Part shown: one piece after another, positions 1-7,865 of the stretch
Layout of the letters: every line of letters begins with the position of its first letter
How positions within the stretch are numbered: the stretch's first letter is position 1
Source: Pseudomonas tritici
GTDB lineage: Bacteria > Pseudomonadota > Gammaproteobacteria > Pseudomonadales > Pseudomonadaceae
Length of the DNA: 64,000 nt
Assembly (NCBI RefSeq): GCF_014268275.3
Contig: NZ_CP077084.1
Coordinates: forward strand, 4,588,001-4,652,000
Direction of reading: 5' to 3'
The notes under the pieces: generated by a model
Seen by the model: the letters and a program-made list of their open reading frames with translations, nothing else
The model's database searches: none
What the model was told of the DNA's origin: nothing
Made by a program: the position numbers and the translations under genes

Positions 1-332
1 AAGGCCAATGCAGTGAATGGCTTGACCACGTAACCGTTAACCCCGGCTTGGGCGGCTTCGATGATCTGCTCACGCTTGGCTTCGGCGGTCACCATCAGCA
101 CAGGAAGGCTGCGCAGCTTTTCGTCAGCACGCACGTGGCGCAGCAAGTCGATACCGGTCATGCCCGGCATGTTCCAGTCTGTTACCAGAAAGTCGATGCT
201 GCCGCTGTTGAGGATCGGAATGGCTGTGATGCCGTCATCCGCCTCGACCGTGTTAGTGAACCCAAGGTCACGCAACAGGTTTTTTATGATCCGCCGCATC
301 GTTGAGAAGTCATCAACGATGAGGATTTTCAT
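1..332 (-). CDS. cheY: CheY chemotaxis response regulator, 3' end cut off by the window edge
   Basis: Single receiver-domain protein that, when phosphorylated by CheA, binds the flagellar switch (FliM/FliN) and changes rotation. The frame starts MKILIVDD, giving the acidic pocket, and continues with the phospho-acceptor stretch TDWNMPGM and the conserved lysine in VVKPF. About 110 of the usual 123-124 residues are present; the C-terminus runs off the left edge. It is the last gene seen of the flagellar series flhA-flhF-fleN-fliA-cheY, which in Pseudomonas continues into cheZ and cheA. No terminator is visible between fliA and cheY, so read-through or a nearby promoter in the 170-bp gap is likely. 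Assignment to CheY rather than another single-domain receiver rests on both sequence and position. Confidence 0.93.
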   Translation of the reverse strand, partial: MKILIVDDFSTMRRIIKNLLRDLGFTNTVEADDGITAIPILNSGSIDFLVTDWNMPGMTGIDLLRHVRADEKLRSLPVLMVTAEAKREQIIEAAQAGVNGYVVKPFTALA

Positions 333-501
333 GTTCTTGTCCAATTCGACCTCCAAGCAGTCTTAAACGCGCCCAGCACCTGGACGCGCCATTTCATTCA
401 ACAGGCATTACACAAAAAGGACTGCCGGGGCCACCACGGGTCGAACCCGCGAAGGTCAATCACCGTCGCGGTATCGTCTGCAGTGCCCCCCACACTGCCT
501 G

Positions 502-1242
502 TCAGCGCGCTCGCCACTCTCCCAAACGCCCCCGCAAGCGGGCTGCGCACTGGCTATGCAACTGGCTGACCCGCGATTCACTGACCCCCAGGACCTCACC
601 GATTTCCTTGAGGTTCAGCTCTTCGTCGTAGTACAGCGCCAACACCAGCCGCTCACGCTCCGGCAAATTGGCAATCGCTTCCGCCAGCGCCCCCTGGAAG
701 CGTTCATCTTCCAAGTCGCGCGATGGCTCCATATGAGCGCTCGCGCCGTCTTCGTGCAGCCCTTCGTGTTCGCCGTCCTGCAACAGGTCGTCGAAACTGA
801 ACAAGCGGCTGCCCAAGGTATCGTTCAAAATCCCGTAATAATCGTCGAGACTCAATTGGAGTTCGGCCGCAACTTCGTGATCTTTAGCGTCGCGACCGGT
901 TTTTGCTTCAATTGCGCGAATTGCGTCACTGACCATGCGCGTATTGCGGTGTACCGAACGCGGCGCCCAGTCGCCTTTACGCACTTCATCGAGCATCGCG
1001 CCACGGATACGGATACCCGCATACGTCTCGAAACTCGCCCCCTTGCTCGCGTCGTATTTGGTCGACACTTCGAGCAAACCGATCATGCCGGCCTGGATCA
1101 AGTCTTCGACCTGGACGCTGGCGGGCAGGCGTGCCAGCAAGTGATAGGCAATGCGCTTGACCAAGGGCGCGTAGCGCTCGATCAACTCGCCCTGGCTGTC
1201 ACGGGCAGACTTCTTGTAAGCGTTGTAGCCGTTCGCTGTCAT
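502..1242 (-). CDS. fliA: FliA, flagellar sigma factor sigma-28
   Basis: Sigma factor directing RNA polymerase to late flagellar and chemotaxis promoters; held inactive by FlgM until the hook is complete. The 246-residue product starts MTANGYNAYKKSARD. Region 2 is seen in RYAPLVKRIAYHLLARLP followed by the VEDLIQAGMIGL core, and region 4 in LNLKEIGEVLGVSESRVSQL near the C-terminus. Length matches Pseudomonas FliA (about 247). A longer open frame runs upstream but lies inside fleN, so the ATG at 1242, which overlaps the fleN stop by 4 bp (ATGA), is preferred. The overlap indicates translational coupling to fleN. Likely targets in this window are the sigma-28-like sites before fliC and fliS. 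Confidence 0.96.
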   Translation of the reverse strand: MTANGYNAYKKSARDSQGELIERYAPLVKRIAYHLLARLPASVQVEDLIQAGMIGLLEVSTKYDASKGASFETYAGIRIRGAMLDEVRKGDWAPRSVHRNTRMVSDAIRAIEAKTGRDAKDHEVAAELQLSLDDYYGILNDTLGSRLFSFDDLLQDGEHEGLHEDGASAHMEPSRDLEDERFQGALAEAIANLPERERLVLALYYDEELNLKEIGEVLGVSESRVSQLHSQCAARLRGRLGEWRAR

Positions 1243-2072
1243 AGCACCGGTCCTGCGCTCGTCTGATGCACCAATCGCTCGACGAAAAACTCCAGATGCC
1301 CCCGAGGGTTGGCGGGCAACGGCCAGGTATCGACCTTCTGGGCAATAGCCTTGAACGCCAATGCGCATTTGGAACGAGGGAACGCTTCGTAGACTGCACG
1401 CTGCTTTTGCACAGCCTTGCGCACACACTCGTCGTAGGGAACTGCGCCAACGTATTGTAAGGCGACATCGAGGAAGCGGTCCGTGACCTTGGTCAACTTG
1501 GCGAACAGGTTGCGCCCTTCCTGCGGGCTCTGGGCCATGTTGGCCAGGACGCGGAAGCGGTTCATGCCGTAGTCGCGGTTAAGCAGTTTGATCAGGGCGT
1601 AGGCGTCGGTGATCGAGGTGGGTTCATCGCAGACCACCAGCAAGACTTCCTGCGCGGCGCGCACGAAGCTGACCACTGACTCGCCGATCCCGGCGGCGGT
1701 GTCGATCACCAGCACGTCGAGGTTGTCGCCGATATCACTGAACGCCTGGATCAGGCCGGCATGCTGCGCTGGGCTCAGGTGCACCATGCTCTGGGTGCCA
1801 GAGGCGGCCGGCACGATGCGGATGCCACCGGGGCCCTGCAGCAGCACATCGCGCAGCTCGCAGCGGCCCTCGATCACATCGGCAAGGGTGTGTTTGGGCG
1901 TCAGCCCCAGCAGAACGTCGACGTTCGCCAGCCCCAGGTCAGCATCCAGCAGCATGACGCGACGGCCAAGCTCTGCCAGGGCCAGGGACAAATTCACTGA
2001 CACGTTAGTTTTTCCGACGCCACCTTTGCCGCCGGTCACCGCGATCACCTGTACGGGATGCATGCTGCCCAT
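1239..2072 (-). CDS. fleN: FleN (FlhG-type) flagellar number regulator, MinD-like ATPase
   Basis: MinD/ParA-family ATPase that restricts polar flagellar number, in Pseudomonas by antagonising the activator FleQ. The 277-residue protein begins MGSMHPVQVIAV and has the deviant Walker A motif GGKGGVGKT with its lysine at residue 21, the LLDADLGLANVDVLLG switch segment and VLVIDTAAGIG. It sits between flhF and fliA and overlaps fliA by 4 bp. FleN and FlhF act as a pair: FlhF promotes polar assembly and FleN limits it. A second in-frame methionine three residues downstream is an equally possible start. Confidence 0.96.
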   Translation of the reverse strand: MGSMHPVQVIAVTGGKGGVGKTNVSVNLSLALAELGRRVMLLDADLGLANVDVLLGLTPKHTLADVIEGRCELRDVLLQGPGGIRIVPAASGTQSMVHLSPAQHAGLIQAFSDIGDNLDVLVIDTAAGIGESVVSFVRAAQEVLLVVCDEPTSITDAYALIKLLNRDYGMNRFRVLANMAQSPQEGRNLFAKLTKVTDRFLDVALQYVGAVPYDECVRKAVQKQRAVYEAFPRSKCALAFKAIAQKVDTWPLPANPRGHLEFFVERLVHQTSAGPVL

Positions 2073-2178
2073 TTTATTTCTTTACCTTGTCTTGCTTAGA
2101 CGCAGGCTACATGGCTTGGCCGCGTGAATCGCTTGCAGACCATCGATGTAGATACATTTCATTGTGTTCATCCTGACC

Positions 2179-3495
2179 TCAACCCACCCGTTTTGCGGGG
2201 CTGTGGTAAAGGTCGGCGAACATATCGGCCATCGCTTCCTCGCTAGGCTCTTCTTGCATTTGCACGCTGACTGCACGGCTGACCAACTGATGACGGCGCG
2301 GCAGATGCAGATCATCCGGAATCCGCGGCCCGTCGGTCAGGTAGGCGACCGGCAATTCATGACTGATGGCCAGGCTCAGCACTTCACCCAGGCTCGCGGT
2401 TTCATCGAGCTTGGTGAGGATGCAACCGGCCAGGCCACAACGCTTGTAACTATGATACGCAGCGGTAAGAACCTGTTTCTGGCTGGTGGTTGCAAGCACC
2501 AGGTAATTCTTCGACTTGATGCCACGCCCGGCGAGGCTTTCCAGCTGCATGCGCAAGGCCGGGTCGCTGGCTTGCAGGCCGGCGGTATCGATCAGCACCA
2601 CGCGCTTGCGCAGCAACGGGTCGAGGGCGTTGGCCAGGGACTGGCCCGGATCGACGTGGGTCACCGGCACATTGAGAATTCGGCCCAGGGTCTTGAGCTG
2701 TTCCTGGGCGCCAATACGGTAGCTGTCCATGCTCACCAGCGCGATATTCTGCGCGCCGTACTTGAGCACATAACGCGCCGCCAGCTTGGCCAGGGTGGTG
2801 GTCTTGCCCATGCCGGCAGGGCCGACCATGGCAATCACACCGCCCTCTTCCAGAGGTTCGATTTCCGGCGTGGTGATCATCCGCGCCAGGTGCGCCAACA
2901 ACATGCGCCAGGCCTGGCGTGGCTCTTCGATTTCGGTGGTCAGGGCCAGCAGGTCGCGCGACAACGGGCCGGACAGGCCGATGCGTTGCAGGCGGCGCCA
3001 CAGGTTGGCCTGTAGCGGCTTGCTGCCTTGCAACTGCGTCCAGGCCAGCGAGCCTAGCTGCACTTCGAGCAGTTCGCGCAGGCCGTTGAGTTCAAACCGC
3101 ATCGAGTCGAACACACGCTGGTCGACGCCAGCAGCCGGGGCTGGTGCGGCGGGACGCGGCGGTTCTTTGAAGGTCGGCTCAACCAACGGCTCGGAAGCCG
3201 TCAGCGGCAAGCCAGCGAACAATTGGCGATTGGTGGTGGCATCGCTGTCGCCACGCATGCTCAGTTCAGCCTGGGCCGAGACAATGCGCGACGCGGTCTT
3301 GCGCAGCTCGTCTTCGAGCTCCATGTTCGGCACGCGCGGCGCCAGTGCCGAGGGGGTGTAATCCAGGGCAGCCGTCAGCTCGACACCGCCGGCAATACGA
3401 CGGTTTCCGATAATCGCGGCGTCGGCGCCCAGCTCATCACGAACCAGTTTCATGGCCTGACGCATATCGGCGGCGAAAAAACGCTTAACTTGCAT
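2179..3495 (-). CDS. flhF: FlhF, SRP-type GTPase placing the flagellum at the pole
   Basis: GTPase of the SRP/FtsY family that recruits early flagellar components to the cell pole. The 438-residue product has a basic N-terminal region (MQVKRFFAADMRQAMKLVRD), a Pro/Ala-rich linker at about residues 100-123, and a C-terminal NG domain with Walker A GPAGMGKTTT (lysine 231), a DTAGLQ motif and the guanine-specificity motif TKLDE followed by ASLGEVLSL. It lies 12 bp after flhA and 106 bp before fleN; that gap contains no gene. The order flhA-flhF-fleN-fliA matches other pseudomonads. Confidence 0.96.
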   Translation of the reverse strand: MQVKRFFAADMRQAMKLVRDELGADAAIIGNRRIAGGVELTAALDYTPSALAPRVPNMELEDELRKTASRIVSAQAELSMRGDSDATTNRQLFAGLPLTASEPLVEPTFKEPPRPAAPAPAAGVDQRVFDSMRFELNGLRELLEVQLGSLAWTQLQGSKPLQANLWRRLQRIGLSGPLSRDLLALTTEIEEPRQAWRMLLAHLARMITTPEIEPLEEGGVIAMVGPAGMGKTTTLAKLAARYVLKYGAQNIALVSMDSYRIGAQEQLKTLGRILNVPVTHVDPGQSLANALDPLLRKRVVLIDTAGLQASDPALRMQLESLAGRGIKSKNYLVLATTSQKQVLTAAYHSYKRCGLAGCILTKLDETASLGEVLSLAISHELPVAYLTDGPRIPDDLHLPRRHQLVSRAVSVQMQEEPSEEAMADMFADLYHSPAKRVG

Positions 3496-3507
3496 AACCC
3501 ACTACCC

Positions 3508-5637
3508 TCAGCCGTTCGGCCCTACTGTCGCGACGATAGTCACTTGCTTATTGTCAGGAATTTCCTGATAAGCCAAAACGTGCAAATTCGGTACTGCCAG
3601 GCGCCCAAACCGCGACAACATCGCCCGGACCGGGCCCGCCACCAGCAGGATCACTGGTTGGCCCTGCATTTCCTGGCGCTGCGCGGCGTCGATCAACGAA
3701 CGTTGCAGCTTCTCAGCCATGCTTGGCTCCAGCAGGACGCCCTCTTCCTGGCCTTGCCCTGCCTTCTGAATACTATTCAGCAAAATCTGTTCCAACCTTG
3801 GTTCCAAGGTGATCACAGGCAGCTCGGAGTCAAGCCCTACAATGCTTTGCACGATTGCGCGGGACAATCCGACGCGCACCGCAGCCACCAAGGCGGCAGT
3901 ATCTTGACTCTTGGCGGCATTGTTGGCGATGGCCTCGGCGATGCTGCGAATGTCGCGCACCGGTACCTGTTCGGCCAGCAGCGCCTGCAACACCTTGAGC
4001 AATTGCGACAGCGAGAGGATGCCCGGCACCAGCTCTTCGGCGAGTTTTGGCGAGGCTTTGCCGAGCAAACCCATCAATTGCTGGACTTCCTCGTGGCCGA
4101 TCAGCTCGTGGGAGTGCTTGTACAGAATCTGATTGAGGTGCGTGGCGACCACGGTGCTGGCATCCACCACCGTGTAACCGAGGGACTGCGCCTGACTGCG
4201 CTGGCTGATTTCGATCCACACCGCGTCCAGGCCAAAAGCCGGATCTTTGGCGGTGATGCCGTTGAGGCTGCCGAACACCTGCCCTGGGTTGATCGCCAGC
4301 TCGCGGTCCGGGTAAATCTCGGCTTCGGCCAGGATCACGCCCATCAAGGTCAAGCGGTAGGCGCTCGGCGCCAGGTCGAGGTTGTCGCGGATATGCACGG
4401 TAGGCATCAGAAAGCCCAAGTCCTGCGACAACTTCTTGCGCACACCCTTGATCCGCGCGAGCAATTGGCCGCCCTGGTTGCGGTCCACCAGCGGAATCAG
4501 GCGGTAGCCCACTTCCAGGCCGATCATGTCGATCGGCGTCACGTCATCCCAGCCCAACTCCTTGGTTTCCTGAGCGCGGGCCGGGGATGGCAGCAGCTCC
4601 TGCTGACGCGCAACGTCCTGCAAGGCCTGCACCTTGACCGCATTTTGTTTTTTCCAGAACAGGTACGCACCACCACCGGCAAGGGCCGCCATGCTCAGGA
4701 ACGAGACGTGGGGCATGCCCGGCACGATACCCATGATCGCCATGATGCCCGCCGCCACGGCCAGCGCCTTGGGCGATGCAAACATCTGCCGGCTGATCTG
4801 CTTACCCATGTCTTCGGAGCCCGAAGCACGGGTCACCATGATCGCTGCCGCTGTGGATAACAACAGTGATGGCAATTGCGCCACTAAACCGTCACCGATG
4901 GTCAACAAGGCGTAAACCTTGCCCGCATCGCCAAAGGTCATGCCGTGCTGGAAGATGCCGACCGCGATGCCGCCGATGAGGTTGATGAACAGGATCAGCA
5001 AGCCAGCGATGGCGTCACCGCGCACGAATTTGCTGGCACCGTCCATGGAGCCGTAGAACTCGGCCTCTTGGGCCACTTCCAGGCGACGGGATTTGGCTTG
5101 GTTCTGGTCGATCAGGCCGGCGTTGAGGTCGGCGTCGATGGCCATCTGTTTGCCGGGCATGGCGTCGAGGGTAAAGCGTGCGCTCACCTCGGAAATCCGC
5201 CCGGCACCCTTGGTCACCACCACGAAGTTGATGATCATCAGGATCGCAAACACCACGATACCGACCACGTAGTTACCGCCAATCACCACCTCACCGAAGG
5301 CCTGGATCACCTTACCGGCGGCGGCGTGGCCGTCCTGGCCGTGGAGCATGACCACGCGGGTGGAGGCCACGTTGAGCGCCAGCCGCAGCAGGGTCGCCAC
5401 CAGCAGGATCGTCGGGAATACCGCGAAATCCAGCGGGCGCAGAGCGTAGACGCACACCAGCAAGACGACGACGGACAGGGCAATGTTGAAGGTGAAGAAC
5501 ACGTCCAGCAGGAACGGCGGCATTGGCAACATCATCATTGCCAGCATCACCAGCAACAACAACGGCACACCCAGATTGCCCCGTGAGAGGTCAGTCAGGG
5601 TGGTACGTGCAGTGCCGAGCATTTGAGAGCGATCCAC
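3508..5637 (-). CDS. flhA: FlhA, flagellar type III export gate protein
   Basis: Integral membrane core of the flagellar export gate; its cytoplasmic domain forms the nonameric ring that docks chaperone-substrate complexes. The N-terminal half has repeated hydrophobic helices (for example LGVPLLLLVMLAMMMLP) and the conserved segment FTLDAMPGKQMAIDADLNAG. The C-terminal half is the soluble FlhA-C domain. A GTG start is chosen at 5637, giving VDRSQMLG and 709 residues; an adjacent GTG at 5640 is possible. GAGGA lies 9 nt upstream of the chosen start. Longer in-frame extensions to 5973 run through intergenic sequence and the cold-shock gene and are rejected. A sigma-54-like site lies about 70 bp upstream. 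Confidence 0.95.
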   Translation of the reverse strand: MDRSQMLGTARTTLTDLSRGNLGVPLLLLVMLAMMMLPMPPFLLDVFFTFNIALSVVVLLVCVYALRPLDFAVFPTILLVATLLRLALNVASTRVVMLHGQDGHAAAGKVIQAFGEVVIGGNYVVGIVVFAILMIINFVVVTKGAGRISEVSARFTLDAMPGKQMAIDADLNAGLIDQNQAKSRRLEVAQEAEFYGSMDGASKFVRGDAIAGLLILFINLIGGIAVGIFQHGMTFGDAGKVYALLTIGDGLVAQLPSLLLSTAAAIMVTRASGSEDMGKQISRQMFASPKALAVAAGIMAIMGIVPGMPHVSFLSMAALAGGGAYLFWKKQNAVKVQALQDVARQQELLPSPARAQETKELGWDDVTPIDMIGLEVGYRLIPLVDRNQGGQLLARIKGVRKKLSQDLGFLMPTVHIRDNLDLAPSAYRLTLMGVILAEAEIYPDRELAINPGQVFGSLNGITAKDPAFGLDAVWIEISQRSQAQSLGYTVVDASTVVATHLNQILYKHSHELIGHEEVQQLMGLLGKASPKLAEELVPGILSLSQLLKVLQALLAEQVPVRDIRSIAEAIANNAAKSQDTAALVAAVRVGLSRAIVQSIVGLDSELPVITLEPRLEQILLNSIQKAGQGQEEGVLLEPSMAEKLQRSLIDAAQRQEMQGQPVILLVAGPVRAMLSRFGRLAVPNLHVLAYQEIPDNKQVTIVATVGPNG

Positions 5638-5702
5638 CACCGGTATTCCTCGTATCCCTTGAAGCAAAGTTTTGACGCTGGGAGGCGTCCTGGAGGCGGT
5701 AT

Positions 5703-5719
5703 TGCAAGAAGCCTTCCAA
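5703..5719 (-). promoter_or_regulatory. Candidate sigma-54 promoter of flhA
   Basis: The minus strand reads TTGGAAGGCTTCTTGCA, which keeps the GG-N10-GC spacing of sigma-54 promoters and a good -12 half (TTGC). The -24 half is weaker than at the other sites (GGAAG instead of GGCAC). It lies about 70 bp upstream of the flhA GTG. flhA is known to be RpoN/FleQ dependent in P. aeruginosa; use of this site is inferred. Confidence 0.6.
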
Positions 5720-5812
5720 CTTTGGTTCCGGGCGTGGATAACCTTACAAGCGACCGAGCTCACAGGGTGTAAACCGATTCCACACTTTAACTGTGTTCGA
5801 CTTATGAATGAG

Positions 5813-6016
5813 TTAGAGCTTACGCACGTTCCCGGCCTGTGGTCCTTTAGGCCCCTCGGTAATTTCGAACTCCACTTTTTGATGTTCATCCAAACTTTTA
5901 TAGCCAGCATTTTGAATGGCTGAGTAGTGGACAAAAACATCCGGACCGCCATTTTCGGGCGTGATAAAGCCAAACCCTTTTTCCGCGTTAAACCACTTCA
6001 CCGTGCCTGTTTCCAT
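5813..6016 (-). CDS. CspA-family cold-shock protein, intact
   Basis: Small single-stranded nucleic-acid-binding OB-fold protein of 67 residues, starting [20 protein letters not shown]. Both RNA-binding motifs are intact: RNP1-like KGFGFI and RNP2-like VFVHYSAI. The ATG at 6016 has AGGAG 7 nt upstream; a GTG directly before it is less well spaced. The family includes RNA chaperones, transcription antiterminators and cold-induced proteins; the individual role cannot be read from sequence. It lies between flhA and flhB, places not normally separated by such a gene in the core flagellar operon, and is followed upstream by two divergent relatives on the same strand. Confidence 0.93.
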   Translation of the reverse strand: METGTVKWFNAEKGFGFITPENGGPDVFVHYSAIQNAGYKSLDEHQKVEFEITEGPKGPQAGNVRKL

Positions 6017-6060
6017 CACCGTTCTCCTGCCGTCACTTCCAAGGATTTGCGCCGGGCGTG

Positions 6061-6261
6061 CTAGATCAGTTTCATGCGATACGCGTAGATGCCCTTGGGG
6101 CGGTGGATTCTGGAGAACTGCACCCGCTGGCCCTTTCTAAACCACAGCCCTGCCGAACTATTGAGATCCAACATTACTGGCTCTCGCTCACCGTCCGGTT
6201 CGATCAGACCTTCTCCGGTGGTGCGGCTATAAGATTTGATCGTGCCTATCACCCTTTCCAT
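6061..6261 (-). CDS. Divergent cold-shock-domain-like protein with altered RNA-binding motifs
   Basis: A 66-residue product starting [20 protein letters not shown]. The first strand resembles the cold-shock domain ([20 protein letters not shown] against [20 protein letters not shown] of its neighbour), but the RNP1 aromatics are gone (TGEGLI) and the RNP2 position reads PVMLDL instead of VFVH. Length and C-terminal strand ([15 protein letters not shown]) still fit the fold. The start has a very strong ribosome binding site, AGGAGGTGATC, directly upstream, so the gene looks expressed rather than decaying. The stop is 44 bp from the start of the intact cold-shock gene. Function unknown; RNA or DNA binding by a modified surface, or protein binding, are both possible. 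Confidence 0.75.
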   Translation of the reverse strand: MERVIGTIKSYSRTTGEGLIEPDGEREPVMLDLNSSAGLWFRKGQRVQFSRIHRPKGIYAYRMKLI

Positions 6262-6334
6262 GATCACCTCCTGCATCTCTTGATTACCTGCGCGCAGTGT
6301 CTGGCGCCATGGAACCGCAAGCGTCCAACACTGA

Positions 6335-6357
6335 CTACTGTCAAAGTTGACAGGTAG
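6335..6357. repeat. Palindromic repeat, copy 1, upstream of the second cold-shock-like gene
   Basis: Contains TGTCAAAGTTGACA at 6339-6352, with 6-bp perfect inverted arms and a 2-bp centre. The surrounding 26 bp (6332-6357) recur at 6675-6700 with one difference. It lies about 78 bp upstream of the 6261 start codon. TTGACA on each strand also resembles a sigma-70 -35 box, so the site could be an operator overlapping a promoter. No regulator is identified. Confidence 0.7.
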
Positions 6358-6432
6358 AGGAGATTTCAAGACGAATGGCACGGTGGCAATCAGCGGCTTA
6401 TCCAGGGGGGTGGAGACGGCACGTTCTGCGGC

Positions 6433-6609
6433 TCATGCGTCCGATGATCTTTTGCGTTTGCGGGGGTTTCGCGGCGCGGGAGGGGCTGGCGGGACGTCAT
6501 TGCGCTGAATGCCGGTCGACTGAGCGGCAACCTCGTTGCCATCGCGATCCCGAGCGATAAAGCCGATGCCTTTGACGGCATCAGACCAACTGACCGTACG
6601 CCTATCCAT
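6433..6609 (-). CDS. Truncated cold-shock-domain protein with basic tail
   Basis: A 58-residue product beginning MDRRTVSWSDAVKGIGFIAR. The first half of a cold-shock domain is recognisable and keeps RNP1 (KGIGFI). The RNP2 strand is replaced by NEVAAQSTGIQ, and the rest of the barrel is missing; instead the protein ends in a proline-rich then highly basic tail (PPAPPAPRNPRKRKRSSDA). GGGAGG lies just upstream of the start. It may be a decaying copy or a deliberately shortened nucleic-acid-binding peptide. It is the most flhB-proximal of the three genes. Confidence 0.65.
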   Translation of the reverse strand: MDRRTVSWSDAVKGIGFIARDRDGNEVAAQSTGIQRNDVPPAPPAPRNPRKRKRSSDA

Positions 6610-6677
6610 CACCGCCTCCCGAGCCGCGCAGGCTGCGCGCCTCATCGTGCTATCAAACCGTGGGCGCGGCGTATTGA

Positions 6678-6700
6678 CTACTGTCAACGTTGACAGGTAG
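6678..6700. repeat. Palindromic repeat, copy 2, upstream of the third cold-shock-like gene
   Basis: Contains the perfect 14-bp palindrome TGTCAACGTTGACA at 6682-6695. The surrounding 26 bp match copy 1 except at one position. It lies about 70 bp upstream of the 6609 start codon and just past the flhB stop. The paired placement ahead of two neighbouring small genes suggests a shared operator. Confidence 0.75.
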
Positions 6701-6725
6701 CCGCACAATTGCAGGCTCGCGACGG

Positions 6726-7862
6726 TCAGGAATCGCGACGCAAATCCGGCGGAATCGGCAGGTCTTTGAGCGGGTCCGGGCGTTTGCCCTTGCCCGCGCG
6801 GTATTGGCGGATCTGATAGACATAGGCCAATACCTGCGCCACGGCCAGGTACAGCCCGGCCGGGATTTCCTGATCGAGGTCGGTGGAGTAGAAGATCGAC
6901 CGCGCCAACTCCGGCGACTCCAGCAACAGGATGTCGTTGGCCACCGCAATCTCACGAATCTTAAGGGCCGTAAAGTCACTGCCCTTGGCCAACAACATCG
7001 GCGCGCCGCCCTTCTCCGGGTCGTACTTGAGGGCCACGGCATAGTGCGTCGGGTTGGTGATGACCACGTCGGCGTCGGGCACCGCAGCCATCATCTTGCG
7101 CTGGGACATTTCCCGTTGCAGTTGGCGAATACGCTGTTTCACCTCGGGGCGGCCTTCCGAATCCTTGTGCTCGTCGCGCACTTCCTGCTTGGTCATCAGC
7201 AGTTTCTTGTGGCTTTCCCACAGCTGGATCGGCGCATCCACGGCGGCAATGATGATCAGCCCGGCGGCCATCCACAGCGCGCTCCAGCCCACCACCTGCA
7301 CGCTGTGGATGATTGCCGACTCCAGCGGTTCATGGGCGATGCGCAGCAGGTCGTCGATGTCGGACGACAACACCATCAGCGCCACAAACAAGATCAGAAT
7401 AAATTTGGCCAGGGCCTTGAGCAGTTCCACCAAGGCCTTGGCGGAAAACATGCGCTTGAGCCCGGCACCGGGGTTCATGCGGCTGAATTTGGGGGCCATG
7501 CTGCCGGCGGCGAACAGCCAGCCGCCGAGGGCGACCGGGCCGATCAGCGCGGCCAGCAGCAAGGTGATCAGGATCGGCTGCACCGCCAGGAGCGCGATTT
7601 TCCCCGAGTGCAGCAGGTACTGGCCCATGGCGTCGGGGTTGAGCAGCACCTCGCGGGGCAAGGCGAAGTTGTGCTTCATCAACTCCATCAAATCCAGCGC
7701 CAGGCCGCCACCGTAGATCAGCAAGGCGCCGGCGCCGGCCATCATGGTCGCAACCGTGTTGAGCTCTTTGGAGCGCGCAATCTCGCCCTTTTCCCTGGAG
7801 TCTTTTTTACGTTTCTCCGTGGGGTCTTCTGTTTTGTCCTGACCACTCTCGCTCTCGGCCAT
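6726..7862 (-). CDS. flhB: FlhB, export gate protein and substrate-specificity switch
   Basis: Membrane component of the flagellar type III export gate that switches export from rod/hook to filament substrates, together with FliK. The 378-residue protein starts MAESESGQDKTEDPTEKRKK, has four hydrophobic segments between about residues 37 and 210, and a cytoplasmic domain with the autocleavage motif NPTH at residues 270-273 within VVITNPTHYAVAL. Its start is 3 bp after the fliR stop, so it is the last gene of fliLMNOPQR-flhB. In many bacteria flhA follows directly; here about 1.1 kb with three cold-shock-type genes intervenes. Confidence 0.97.
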   Translation of the reverse strand: MAESESGQDKTEDPTEKRKKDSREKGEIARSKELNTVATMMAGAGALLIYGGGLALDLMELMKHNFALPREVLLNPDAMGQYLLHSGKIALLAVQPILITLLLAALIGPVALGGWLFAAGSMAPKFSRMNPGAGLKRMFSAKALVELLKALAKFILILFVALMVLSSDIDDLLRIAHEPLESAIIHSVQVVGWSALWMAAGLIIIAAVDAPIQLWESHKKLLMTKQEVRDEHKDSEGRPEVKQRIRQLQREMSQRKMMAAVPDADVVITNPTHYAVALKYDPEKGGAPMLLAKGSDFTALKIREIAVANDILLLESPELARSIFYSTDLDQEIPAGLYLAVAQVLAYVYQIRQYRAGKGKRPDPLKDLPIPPDLRRDS

Positions 7863-7865
7863 GGC

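Noticed and set aside
415..500. tRNA-like T-loop on the minus strand (GCGGGTTCGACCCGTGG) between fliA and cheY
   Set aside because: The distance from a possible 5' acceptor run to the 3' run is only about 64 nt, and no D-arm or anticodon arm folds. Chance or a decayed fragment.
5638..5973. N-terminal extension of FlhA to an upstream start
   Set aside because: The extension crosses non-coding sequence and the cold-shock gene, has no ribosome binding site and precedes the conserved family start.
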